DNA from: Candidatus Pseudomonas phytovorans
GTDB taxonomy: Bacteria; Pseudomonadota; Gammaproteobacteria; Pseudomonadales; Pseudomonadaceae
Assembly: GCA_029202525.1 (NCBI GenBank)
Contig: CP119325.1
Location: 1,129,001-1,193,000, forward strand
Reading direction: 5' to 3'
Length of the DNA: 64,000 nucleotides
Shown: positions 36,012 through 44,270 of the stretch, in pieces
How positions within the stretch are numbered: the first letter of the stretch is position 1
How the letters are laid out: each line of letters begins with the position of its first letter
Notes under the pieces: generated by a model
The model's input: the letters and a program-made list of their open reading frames with translations, nothing else
Told to the model about the DNA's origin: nothing
Databases searched by the model: none
Made by a program: the position numbers and the translations under genes

Positions 36012-37166
36012 ATGTACAAGCTTCCACCAGCTGTAGAAGATAAACTCAAACGATTTCAGCCGCCCGTCGATGCGAAGGATTTTGAAAGGCTTTGCGTTGA
36101 CATTTTTGAGTATGTGCTCAAGTCTCGACGAATTCCTATTCTCAACCGAACTCATAGCCGAATCAGTGCATATGGTACTACCGGTGACAAGCAGTACGGA
36201 ATTGATGTCAGGGATCCTGCTACCCAAGCTGTTGCACAGTGCAAGAAGCACGAAGAAATTACTACAACAAAGCTTCGGGACGAATTGAAGAAGCTCAGAG
36301 ACTACGATAAAGAAGTCTCCCATTATTTCTTTATGATCAAGCAGCCAGACGTTAAGGTTTCTTTATCGAATTGGATTGAGAAGCAGAACGCTAATGCGCA
36401 GGCTGAACGCGATGACTCTACTCCTTATCCATGCCTCCCAAGTATAGCTCTACCTGAGCTGCATATTCTGGGTTGGGATGAGATCCGCAGTTACCTCGGA
36501 TTGAGTACATTTTTGCTTTGGAAGTGGCAGATTGCTGTACCCGCTGGCCAAAATTTCCACCTTGATGGTCTCGATATCCAAGAGCTACATTACGAGGTTG
36601 GCAGATATAGGGATAAAATAGATCCTAAAGAAACCCCTCCCACTCTAGAAGCTGTTCATGCGATTGAGAGCTTATTGTCGAGCATTGATGTGCAAGCATT
36701 AAGTTCGATTGGCGAATCCCCCCTAGTACACATTGATATTATTCGTGGTGTTGAAAAATTCATTGGGGCAATGAAAGAAGCTAGCAGGGCGATTCGCACT
36801 TACGGTGAAGCCATCACTAAAATTGATAAGCGCGATCTGGTAGTGGTTGAGGAGGGCTATGAACTTCTGAACAACTTAGCCAGACAGAAAGCACGAATAT
36901 CGGCATTTCCCTACTTGAGACGGATTGCGGTTGATTGCAGAAATCTCCTCGGGCATTTGAGCTCCTACGGTGCCTCTGAATGGGAGCCTGAATTCATCAC
37001 GGATGAGCTTGGAGAGGAACATGAAGTATCAGGCGAGACCTACCTTCGTTATAACTTTACAGACAAATATCCGCGTTGGGGGGTAGCGTATACTGATCCC
37101 AAGGAAATCGCTATACTGACCAAAAGGATCGTAAGCGATATAGAAGTCATCAGTGTATATCAGTAA
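36012..37166 (+). CDS. Mrr-like PD-(D/E)XK nuclease, candidate defence gene
   Basis: The 384-residue protein begins with a helix (DFERLCVDIFEYVL, about 23-36), then YGTTGDKQYGIDVRDP (about 55-70) and AVAQCKKHEE (about 75-84). An early Glu, a GxxGDxGxD-like Asp and a QxK strand are the active-site plan of Mrr/restriction-type PD-(D/E)XK nucleases. Residues 200-384 are helical and may sense or bind a partner. No methylase is nearby, so it is not a classic restriction-modification pair. It has a strong ribosome binding site and its own terminator. Confidence 0.75.
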   Translation: MYKLPPAVEDKLKRFQPPVDAKDFERLCVDIFEYVLKSRRIPILNRTHSRISAYGTTGDKQYGIDVRDPATQAVAQCKKHEEITTTKLRDELKKLRDYDKEVSHYFFMIKQPDVKVSLSNWIEKQNANAQAERDDSTPYPCLPSIALPELHILGWDEIRSYLGLSTFLLWKWQIAVPAGQNFHLDGLDIQELHYEVGRYRDKIDPKETPPTLEAVHAIESLLSSIDVQALSSIGESPLVHIDIIRGVEKFIGAMKEASRAIRTYGEAITKIDKRDLVVVEEGYELLNNLARQKARISAFPYLRRIAVDCRNLLGHLSSYGASEWEPEFITDELGEEHEVSGETYLRYNFTDKYPRWGVAYTDPKEIAILTKRIVSDIEVISVYQ

Positions 37167-37219
37167 TCGATAGCCTATCGACTGCTAGATCCAGGTAGGC
37201 TGTTGGTTTGAGTGCAATA

Positions 37220-37254
37220 GGTGGGTGCGAGTGCGTTCGATACCCACCTTTTCG
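37220..37254. terminator. Terminator between the nuclease gene and the recombinase operon
   Basis: GGTGGGT...ACCCACC (37220-37226 and 37242-37248) is a seven-pair stem followed by TTTTCG on the plus strand. It lies between two convergent transcription units and probably serves the nuclease gene. Confidence 0.65.
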
Positions 37255-37265
37255 TGAGAGGCTCT

Positions 37266-37778
37266 CTATTCTGTAGATAGTTTATGCTTCATCAGCAATA
37301 GCTCTTCTTCCTGCAATGCCAGCGCATCCTGAAGTTTATTGATCTCGGATGTCAGCTTGTTGATGGTCTGCAGGCGTTCTTGCGACAGCTTCATATGTAT
37401 ATTGCGACTACTTTCAGTCTCTTTAAGTGAATTGTTCAATGCTGTATTAGCTTCTCGGGCAGCTTGTAATTGAGTGAACCAATAGATGACCTCAAGCCTG
37501 CATTGTTCCAGTAGCACTTCAGGTGACTCCGGAGCAGCCTTGGCGATTACTGCATCTTTTTTCTGCTGTATGCGCCGCTCTTTGATTTCTGCGAGTTTCT
37601 CTTGGGGCCACTGGCGGTTGTAGATGGTATTCCTGTGTACGCCCGACAGCCTAGCTAGTGAAGAAACTGAAGCTGACAGTGAAGAATCCTTCTCTAATCT
37701 GCGCAGAGCTTCCTTAAGCTGCTCCGTAACGGCTTCAAATTGTTCGCTATTCTTATCGTCGTAAGGAGCAGAACTCAT
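37266..37778 (-). CDS. ginD: Small HTH/coiled-coil protein of the recombinase operon (GinD-like)
   Basis: The 170-residue protein has an HTH-like segment (SVSSLARLSGVHRNTIYNRQ, about 37-56) followed by a long coiled coil (about 95-165). It is the last gene of the four-gene operon and overlaps the previous gene by four bases. Its place and plan match GinD of GInt islands and are comparable to TnpC of Tn554, helper proteins needed for recombination. The DNA-binding start and coiled coil suggest it bridges recombinase complexes at the ends. Confidence 0.75.
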   Translation of the reverse strand: MSSAPYDDKNSEQFEAVTEQLKEALRRLEKDSSLSASVSSLARLSGVHRNTIYNRQWPQEKLAEIKERRIQQKKDAVIAKAAPESPEVLLEQCRLEVIYWFTQLQAAREANTALNNSLKETESSRNIHMKLSQERLQTINKLTSEINKLQDALALQEEELLLMKHKLSTE

Positions 37779-39907
37779 ACTACCAATTCCTCTCCCAGCC
37801 CCTCAAGCACTCCCTTAGCCTCTTCAATAGCTGCTTTCAACTGGGCAACCGATTTTTCGAAGTCACCATGAATTATCTCGCTGGATGACTCAAACTTCTT
37901 CAGAGCAATCGTGTTCTGCACATAGACCTCACGCCACTTTGGCGCATTGGCCTTGGTCACGAAGGCATTTTTACACCGGTTGGGATTACACCGTAGTGAG
38001 CCAATACAGGGCAGAGAAGCATCGAACTCCTCTGTGGCCTCACCGTAACAGAAGCCTTGGCCTACGTTGATGATAGCGAAGTCGTTCTCCACCATCCGAT
38101 CAAAGATTTCCTCTTTGGTGTAGCCTGCCTCGATGTAGCCTTGGTAGTACTTTTTGAGCCGCGCTCTGTACGCTTCTGCGTGCTCACCGACATAGCTGCC
38201 ATCGGGGTCACAGGTATTCATGACCAATTCGAGCTCAGCCTCATGCCGGATAGACCTTCCGACTGCCCGGCCCCCGTCTGCCGTTAGAGCTTCACCAATA
38301 CCGCCGTAGTCGATCGTGACGGTACTCATTCGATGTTGTCCGATTGCACCCACCGCGTTGCCGAAATGCTTCAACTGGTAGGACACGAAAGGGAGCCCTA
38401 CTGCAGCTCTCATCATTTGATGCGCCAATGAATGTCGTAGTGTGTATGCAGATACATCCAGCTCTTCGAGCTCATCAAGTTCCAAAACCTCTGACAAGAA
38501 TGAGTACAACACGTATGTGAAGCTGCCGATAGACTTCGCTTTATCTTGTTCGCCAGGGGCTATGGTGTTCATATTGGCTAGCAGATAAGGGTGTTGCTTG
38601 AATCGGTTCAAGATTTGAAGGGTTCGCACTGCATCCATGACAATAGGGATTGCTGCCCACTTATCCCCAAAGAGCTTACCTGCCAGTTCCCGGTTTTTGA
38701 TGACAGTGCTCAAGATCAGATTGTGGCCGAAATCGTCTTTGTCTAGGCAACCTTCAGCCATAATGCCCGATAGCTCGGATGGCCTCATGCCTGTATATTG
38801 GCCGATAACGTAGAATGCACTGTTACTCACGTGCGTGAGGTATTGATAGAAATCATCGTCCATGTTTGCTTTGGTTAGCAGGGAAAGGGCATCTTTTTTC
38901 TTAAACATCCCATCACGCCGCGACTGCAACGACCAAAATTCCGGATCTGTAGAGTAAAGGAACGGTTCGATTTCTTTTCCGGTATACCCCCTAGCGGACA
39001 TCCTCATAGCAACGTAGATGTCAAAGTTCTTTTTGGTAAGCTTGGCCTCTGCGGCTGCGTTGTAGCCATCCGCCATCACGCGTTCAAGCCCGTCCTTATC
39101 GTGGATCGGTTCTTTCAGTGCTCTGAGGAAGTCAACGACTACGAAGGTCGCCTTGCGAGAGCACTTTTCGAAAATTCGATTACTAAAGTACTTTTGTCTC
39201 TCCCTTTTTTTTGGATTGGTTACGCTATTTTGCTTCCATTCCAAAGTGTGCATTTCTACATAGGGGAGAGACCTAGCAAACAGGTTTTCATGAAGGAAGT
39301 GTGATCGCAGGTATTTGAAACCTTGGTTTGTTGTGTTTCGAAATGCTCGATCGTGAACTTTGGCCTCTTCGATATAGTCCTCTTCACGAAAGTCGGCCAG
39401 ACTGTAATAGGATAGCTCAAAGAAATCGTCCCCTTGCTCACGCCGCTTTCGCTCGCACATCTTGTCGTAGAACGGTATTACCGACTTGAAGATATCGCAC
39501 ACCGTGTGAGGCTTAGGAATTACCAGCCGATCACTCCGGCGGAGTGCACCAGGCATCTGCAATGCACACATGAAGGCAATCTTCAGCTCAAACAAGATTG
39601 TGTTATTGAGGTTTGGGTAATTCGTGAAGTCAATTCTGGACTTCGCACCCTCAATGAGCCTTGCGACTGGTTCTGCTTCGTCTGTGAAGTCCCACACAGG
39701 ATCCCGGAGCACGCTGAGCTTGCTCACGGGAAGGTTCATGAGGGCATCGAAGACCCTCACAGGATCGTGCACAGCGCTGCTCTGCTGTTGGCCTGCCTCT
39801 GCTCCCGCATACCCAGCGTAAAGCACATTCTGGGCGCTAAGCAGGCGAACGAAATGCTCCCTCACTGGCTTGATTTGGTAGATAAGGTTGTCGAGTGTGG
39901 CGATCAT
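37775..39907 (-). CDS. ginC: Large tyrosine recombinase, third gene of the operon (GinC-like)
   Basis: The 710-residue protein has recombinase boxes in its second half: TGMRPSELSGI (first Arg), AYTLRHSLAHQM (second Arg; the usual His is Tyr here), LKHFGNAVG (His) and TIDYGG (Tyr). A cysteine-containing C-terminal part (LPCIGSLRCNPNRC) may bind zinc. It overlaps its neighbours by four bases on both sides. In GInts all three recombinases and the small protein are needed for excision and integration. Confidence 0.82.
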   Translation of the reverse strand: MIATLDNLIYQIKPVREHFVRLLSAQNVLYAGYAGAEAGQQQSSAVHDPVRVFDALMNLPVSKLSVLRDPVWDFTDEAEPVARLIEGAKSRIDFTNYPNLNNTILFELKIAFMCALQMPGALRRSDRLVIPKPHTVCDIFKSVIPFYDKMCERKRREQGDDFFELSYYSLADFREEDYIEEAKVHDRAFRNTTNQGFKYLRSHFLHENLFARSLPYVEMHTLEWKQNSVTNPKKRERQKYFSNRIFEKCSRKATFVVVDFLRALKEPIHDKDGLERVMADGYNAAAEAKLTKKNFDIYVAMRMSARGYTGKEIEPFLYSTDPEFWSLQSRRDGMFKKKDALSLLTKANMDDDFYQYLTHVSNSAFYVIGQYTGMRPSELSGIMAEGCLDKDDFGHNLILSTVIKNRELAGKLFGDKWAAIPIVMDAVRTLQILNRFKQHPYLLANMNTIAPGEQDKAKSIGSFTYVLYSFLSEVLELDELEELDVSAYTLRHSLAHQMMRAAVGLPFVSYQLKHFGNAVGAIGQHRMSTVTIDYGGIGEALTADGGRAVGRSIRHEAELELVMNTCDPDGSYVGEHAEAYRARLKKYYQGYIEAGYTKEEIFDRMVENDFAIINVGQGFCYGEATEEFDASLPCIGSLRCNPNRCKNAFVTKANAPKWREVYVQNTIALKKFESSSEIIHGDFEKSVAQLKAAIEEAKGVLEGLGEELVV

Positions 39908-42339
39908 AGGGTCATTCCTTCTACCAGAGTGCTCGTGAGGATGTGTTCAGACAGGCGCTCTGCATGCTCCAACTGCTGTGCGTCGAAGCCTTGGGCTGAC
40001 GGCGTCAGGATGCTATCAAGGGTCTCCAGGTTCTCTCGGATGACGCGCCCATACGGCGTCCGACCTACGCCAGTGGTATCCATCATAGTTCGGTAGTCAC
40101 GCCGCATTGCGAACAGGTCTGGCAGGTTGGAAACCGAGATAATGCTGTTTCGGCAGGACAGGCACTTGTTCAGCAGTGCGCACGGGTTTCCCTCCACATA
40201 GCCTGGCGAGTTGCGGATCTCTGCCGGTGGATCGTAAACGTTTCGGCACTCCACCAAGCCAGTTCTGATGATGACTGCCGGTGAGCTAGGGTCGTTGACG
40301 GTGTCGACGTTAGTCTTGGCCGGTGTTTGGATGTCTCCGCCGCTCGCCTGGGCCAGCACGTATTCCTTGTGAATTTTTTTCAGGGCTTCATCAACAATCT
40401 TTCGCGCCTTCTTGCTGAATTCCAACTTGTCGAGATAGCCGATCGTGGTACTTGCGTGTTTGTGTCCGAGAATCATCTGAATCTCTCGCAGTGACACATC
40501 TTGCTCTACCAGTTCCGCAACAAGACTAGGCCTCAACCTCGAAGCTGAAATCGAAAGTTCACTACCGTCGTCTTTCTTCAGGTTATGATCCTTGGCGAAC
40601 CGGTTCATCATTAGGTTGATGATGGTAGAGTTTTCAAGCGATTTGACTTCGCGGTATTCAGACATCTTCTGCGATTCATAAATGAATAGCCTGTTTCTGA
40701 TGGCCGGAGCAGCACGCTCCCGAATGTGGCGGGTCAAGAAAGCAACATCTTTGAAAATCTTTTCGACCTCCACGCTCTGCGCGACGCTTAGCCACGTGAG
40801 GTCAGCATGAAACAAGTCAAGATGGTAGAACTTTTCTCCACCTGACCGTTCTTTCCAGTAGCGCAGATAAGGCCGTTTGGTGATGTCGTGGCTTTTAACA
40901 AAGTCATCTAGATCGAGTGTTTTTAGCGAGTCCGCGTTGAGGCCAGTGACCTGCGCTAGGCGGACTACATACGGAGCGATAACCCGAGAGGTAAGTTCAT
41001 AGATCACGCCCCAGCTGGCATAGATGTCAGCAATGCCCATCTTGGAGTATCCGAGGATCTTGGAAAAGCCCTTCTCATAGGGGTTGTTATCATCAGCGAA
41101 AGCTGCGCTTACGCGCTGGCAGTCGAGCTTGTTTTCAAATATCCATCTGGCGTTTTCTAATGTGCCCAGACCGTTTTGTACATGACCTTTGTCGTTGATT
41201 GGGTCGCATCCGCCGCTGAATTTTACGTAGTCGGCAGCAAGTTTATTTGTCTCCCAGATCTCTGATTCACATGCGTCTTTGATTATGAGGCGCTCGCGAC
41301 GGGTATAGGGGCGGTACTCGTCGGTAGATCGTGTGGTTTCAAAACCTTCGGTGTCTGTAAACGATGTGAAGCCGATGCCTTTTATTTTGAGTGCGCGATT
41401 CAGCATTTTGCGAGTGGATGAAACTGTGTCGTTCGCTGTGTGTGTCGACATTGCTCCAATGAATACTTGTTCTTTTAGATGGTTTCGCAAACGTGCAAGA
41501 TAATTAGGCGTAATGAGTTCAAGTGCGTGCTCAGTGCCTGTGAAGCCAATTCCTTTAAGGTGTTGGCTGACTTGTCTGAAACCCTCAACGAAACCCAGCT
41601 GCCCTGATAGAGACTTTGTTCCCATGGATGCTGCGGCGAACATATGGAATACTTGTACGAAGGGGCGTGCAGGATCAATTGGTACCAATTCGGTGATGTG
41701 CGAGAGAGGGATGGCGCGCAAAGTATTAAGCTGTGTCTGCCAAGTTTCGCCTCTTTGCGAGTCTTCCCTATTCTGTTCGACTTCAGCATTTCGCTCAGCA
41801 ACCGTCTTGTAGTCGCTTTTGATTACGCCTCGCTTTTTCAGGTCTTCCAGAATTTCATTAAAGGTCTCGTCGACGAGGGGGATGTTTAAGCGCGCCCACT
41901 TGAGGTTGCCCATTCCTGGGACTTTACCAAGGCACTTACTGACCGAGATGGTCTTTCCGAAAATTGGGATGGCCTGTTTTTCTGAATCTGAAAGCCCTTC
42001 ATACCAGCACAGCAATTTTCGTCGCCACTCGTTGGCAATTGAGTTGTGCCCGGCAATGATAATTTTTTCATCCATCATCTGCTGGATAACCGAGTCTAGG
42101 ATCTCCGTCCTAGTTTTGAAGACGTTGTAACTTGACTCCAACTGCTTTTCTAGATAGGTGGGTGCAATAGCCGGCTCACCGTTCTGACACAATTGAACCC
42201 CGAGCAGATTCTCTCTTCTCGACTTGATATGCGTGGCCCAGGCTTCGATCTCTTGTGTGATATCGCTTTCCAAGCGCTTGCGCTTGGCTGTTCGCATTTT
42301 AACTTCTTGGCGAGTTCCTTCAGGAGTTTCGATATTCAT
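39904..42339 (-). CDS. ginB: Large tyrosine recombinase with changed active site, second gene (GinB-like)
   Basis: The 811-residue protein aligns by eye with tyrosine recombinases: VTGLNADSLKTLDLDD in place of TGxR..E, SASRLRPSLVAEL in place of HxLRH, then MILGHKHASTTIGYL. The first catalytic Arg appears as Asn and the first His as Ser, while the second Arg, LGH and Tyr remain. A C-terminal CALLNKCLSC segment may bind zinc. It overlaps both neighbours by four bases. The missing Arg suggests a structural or partly active role, pending alignment. Confidence 0.8.
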   Translation of the reverse strand: MNIETPEGTRQEVKMRTAKRKRLESDITQEIEAWATHIKSRRENLLGVQLCQNGEPAIAPTYLEKQLESSYNVFKTRTEILDSVIQQMMDEKIIIAGHNSIANEWRRKLLCWYEGLSDSEKQAIPIFGKTISVSKCLGKVPGMGNLKWARLNIPLVDETFNEILEDLKKRGVIKSDYKTVAERNAEVEQNREDSQRGETWQTQLNTLRAIPLSHITELVPIDPARPFVQVFHMFAAASMGTKSLSGQLGFVEGFRQVSQHLKGIGFTGTEHALELITPNYLARLRNHLKEQVFIGAMSTHTANDTVSSTRKMLNRALKIKGIGFTSFTDTEGFETTRSTDEYRPYTRRERLIIKDACESEIWETNKLAADYVKFSGGCDPINDKGHVQNGLGTLENARWIFENKLDCQRVSAAFADDNNPYEKGFSKILGYSKMGIADIYASWGVIYELTSRVIAPYVVRLAQVTGLNADSLKTLDLDDFVKSHDITKRPYLRYWKERSGGEKFYHLDLFHADLTWLSVAQSVEVEKIFKDVAFLTRHIRERAAPAIRNRLFIYESQKMSEYREVKSLENSTIINLMMNRFAKDHNLKKDDGSELSISASRLRPSLVAELVEQDVSLREIQMILGHKHASTTIGYLDKLEFSKKARKIVDEALKKIHKEYVLAQASGGDIQTPAKTNVDTVNDPSSPAVIIRTGLVECRNVYDPPAEIRNSPGYVEGNPCALLNKCLSCRNSIISVSNLPDLFAMRRDYRTMMDTTGVGRTPYGRVIRENLETLDSILTPSAQGFDAQQLEHAERLSEHILTSTLVEGMTL

Positions 42340-43604
42340 TTCTTGTCTCCTGTACGGATTCGCTTAGTAGTTCTTTCTCGAAGCAATGCCATCTCGCTGG
42401 CTTTGGTCTTAATTAGTTCACTCGGCTCAGCAAGTAATTGATACAGATCCAGTGGGATAAGCGTGTATCCCTCGGACGTCATCTCTCGTTGGTGCCCATA
42501 TGATTTCGAAAGCGTGACGAGACGATCCAGATAGTCTTTGCCTAGGTCTGGGCTGTTGAGAATTGCGTAGGCGCCGCCGTGCCTGAGTTTGTGGGGCGAG
42601 ATGAGCCGCCTGATCTTCTTGGCTTTCAAAGCACGCTTGGTCACGCGATCGAAGAGCTTTTCAATACTCTTGGTTTTGTAGGGATCACCGTGAGCGTTGA
42701 AGAACGCTGGCGTCTCCTCAGGGCTCGGGTACCGTTTGGCGAAACGACGGTACAGAGGGGTTTTGTGGTAGTCCTCAATGCGCTCCAGCGTCGTCCGACT
42801 GACCAGTGTCGTGCGAGGTTTGATCTGGTTCCTATTCCCCTTGCTCCCTGCGATTTGGAGTGGGCAGTAGGGCGCCTTCATCGGTTTGACGTGCGTACCA
42901 GCCTGGGTGATGAACTGGAGCTTTTGGTAATCCAGCGCATCCCGTATTGCCTGCAGCGTGATCCTAGGAACTTCTGACTCCCGCACTCCCGTGTCGTACA
43001 CGGCCTGGATCAAGCACCGCTCACGCTCAGATACTGCGTGCAGAATAAGCTGTTCCAGCTCGTCCATGCTGCATGGCTGCACAATCCCAAGGGCGTTCGC
43101 TTTGCCTCTCCAAATCAGCCCTGTTTCGTAAGGATTGTCCTCCCGGATCGCCGGGCCATCATCGTACGGATTGCACAGGAACGTCTTGAACATGTGGAGA
43201 TGGGCTGAGTCTCTTCCTTTAATAGTCTTGGGCGCCAGGCCGGCATCGTTCAGCCCCGCAAGGTAGCTCTCCAGCCTACCTACCGTCACGCTCAGCAGCG
43301 CATCGTCACGGTTGCTAGTCTCATATTCCTCAAGGGTCTTCAGGTGCTCCACCAGGTACATGATTCGGCTTGCGTACGATGTGGTGCTTTGGTCAGCAAG
43401 CTTGTTCTTCTGGAGGTTGCGGCATAGGTACTCGGAGGTTAGGGGTTGCAGTTGCTCTCCACTCCCCATCAACACGCACCCTGTTACCTTCACTTCGGGA
43501 TTCTTCCCTTCAGGCTGGGCCAGGAATTGCTCACGGAATTCCCCTTGAGCTAGGACTGAGTAGCTCAGGTCGAGGGGCTTATCTTTGACTGTGATCACCT
43601 TCAT
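42336..43604 (-). CDS. ginA: Tyrosine recombinase, first gene of the operon (GinA-like)
   Basis: The 422-residue protein keeps the full set of catalytic residues: DTGVRESEVPRI (Arg), SPHKLRHGGAYAIL (His-x-x-Arg-His), SYGHQREM (His) and SEGYTL (Tyr). The N-terminal half is the arm/core-binding region. It starts 127 bases inside the right end of the island and is read inward. Its stop overlaps the next start by four bases. It is the best candidate for the strand-cutting enzyme at the ends. Confidence 0.87.
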   Translation of the reverse strand: MKVITVKDKPLDLSYSVLAQGEFREQFLAQPEGKNPEVKVTGCVLMGSGEQLQPLTSEYLCRNLQKNKLADQSTTSYASRIMYLVEHLKTLEEYETSNRDDALLSVTVGRLESYLAGLNDAGLAPKTIKGRDSAHLHMFKTFLCNPYDDGPAIREDNPYETGLIWRGKANALGIVQPCSMDELEQLILHAVSERERCLIQAVYDTGVRESEVPRITLQAIRDALDYQKLQFITQAGTHVKPMKAPYCPLQIAGSKGNRNQIKPRTTLVSRTTLERIEDYHKTPLYRRFAKRYPSPEETPAFFNAHGDPYKTKSIEKLFDRVTKRALKAKKIRRLISPHKLRHGGAYAILNSPDLGKDYLDRLVTLSKSYGHQREMTSEGYTLIPLDLYQLLAEPSELIKTKASEMALLRERTTKRIRTGDKK

Positions 43605-43714
43605 TCACACACTACCTTTGGATTCCGTTCCAGCCTTCTGGGGAACAGGCGGTGTGCATTATGGGTGGGGAGGGGAGATGCTGGGAAGGGGATGGGACGG
43701 GGTGTACAGAGGGG

Positions 43715-43743
43715 GTTGTGCAGTTTAGTGTAGGGGGGTAGAA
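43715..43743. repeat. Right end of the island: terminal inverted repeat
   Basis: TAGGGGGGTAGAA (43731-43743) is the perfect inverted copy of the left end, and GTTGTGCA (43715-43722) is the inverted copy of the left TGCACAAC. The spacing between the two blocks is eight bases here and five on the left. The bases before it (43655-43714) are strikingly G-rich on the plus strand. Host sequence resumes at 43744. Confidence 0.85.
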
Positions 43744-44267
43744 ATCACCGCCTCGGCGGCGTGGTCGGTACCGATCACCAGGCCTGCGCGTGCGCCGGCG
43801 ATGGTGTACTGGGCAACCATGCGCGTACGCGCCTTGACGTTGCCCACCACGAAGTCCACCAGCGTCGGTGAGCCGTTCTTCAACGCCACCACTTCAGCCG
43901 CCAAGGCCCGCACTGCCGGGGCAATATCCACGGTGTGCACTTCATCGGCCTTGATCACGTCCAGGCACGCCTGGGCGTCATGCTCGTCGTGCTGCACCTG
44001 GTAGGGCAGGCGCACGGCAATGAAGGTGTAGGCCTTGTCGCCGTTTTCGGCGCGCAGTTCGTTCACGGCGCGCTGGGCGAGCAGGGCGGCTGTCAGCGAG
44101 TCGACACCGCCGCTGATGCCCAGCACCAGGGTCTTGAGCCGGGCGTTGGCCAGGCAGTCCTTGATGAACGCCACGCGGCGGGCGACTTCGGCCTCTAGCG
44201 CGGCAGTGTCGGCGAACGGCGGCTGCACCTTCAGCGCCTGGGCAATCTCTTGCTGAACCGCTTGCAT
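43728..44267 (-). pseudogene. nadE: nadE 5' fragment (first 174 codons) cut off by island insertion
   Basis: The minus-strand frame from 44267 has the ATP-binding loop LGISGGVDSLTAAL (about 49-62) and ends in the conserved GTDHAAEAV of ammonia-dependent NAD synthetases. It then runs into the island end and picks up six codons (ISTPLH) before a TAA at 43725-43727. The partner half is at 10045-10349. Without the C-terminal third it should be inactive. It starts three bases after pncB and is still cotranscribed with it. Confidence 0.93.
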
Positions 44268-44270
44268 GGG

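Larger units (their letters stand above)
10355..43743. mobile_element. 33.4-kb genomic island of GInt type inserted in nadE
   Basis: The element begins with TTCTACCCCCCTA (10355) and ends with its inverted copy TAGGGGGGTAGAA (43743), exactly at the two breaks in nadE. Six extra bases (AAAGCC, 10349-10354) separate host and element on the left, like the coupling bases left by Tn554/Tn916-type recombination. The right end carries an overlapping four-gene operon (three tyrosine recombinases plus a small protein), the middle is mixed cargo, and the left end is A/T-rich. This tripartite plan matches GInt islands. The base composition is lower in G+C than the flanks, REPs are absent, and no conjugation genes are seen. 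Confidence 0.93.

Noticed and set aside
10355..43743. Island considered as a conjugative element or prophage
   Set aside because: No relaxase, type IV secretion, capsid, terminase or lysis genes are seen; only scattered phage-like domains such as KilA-N occur.
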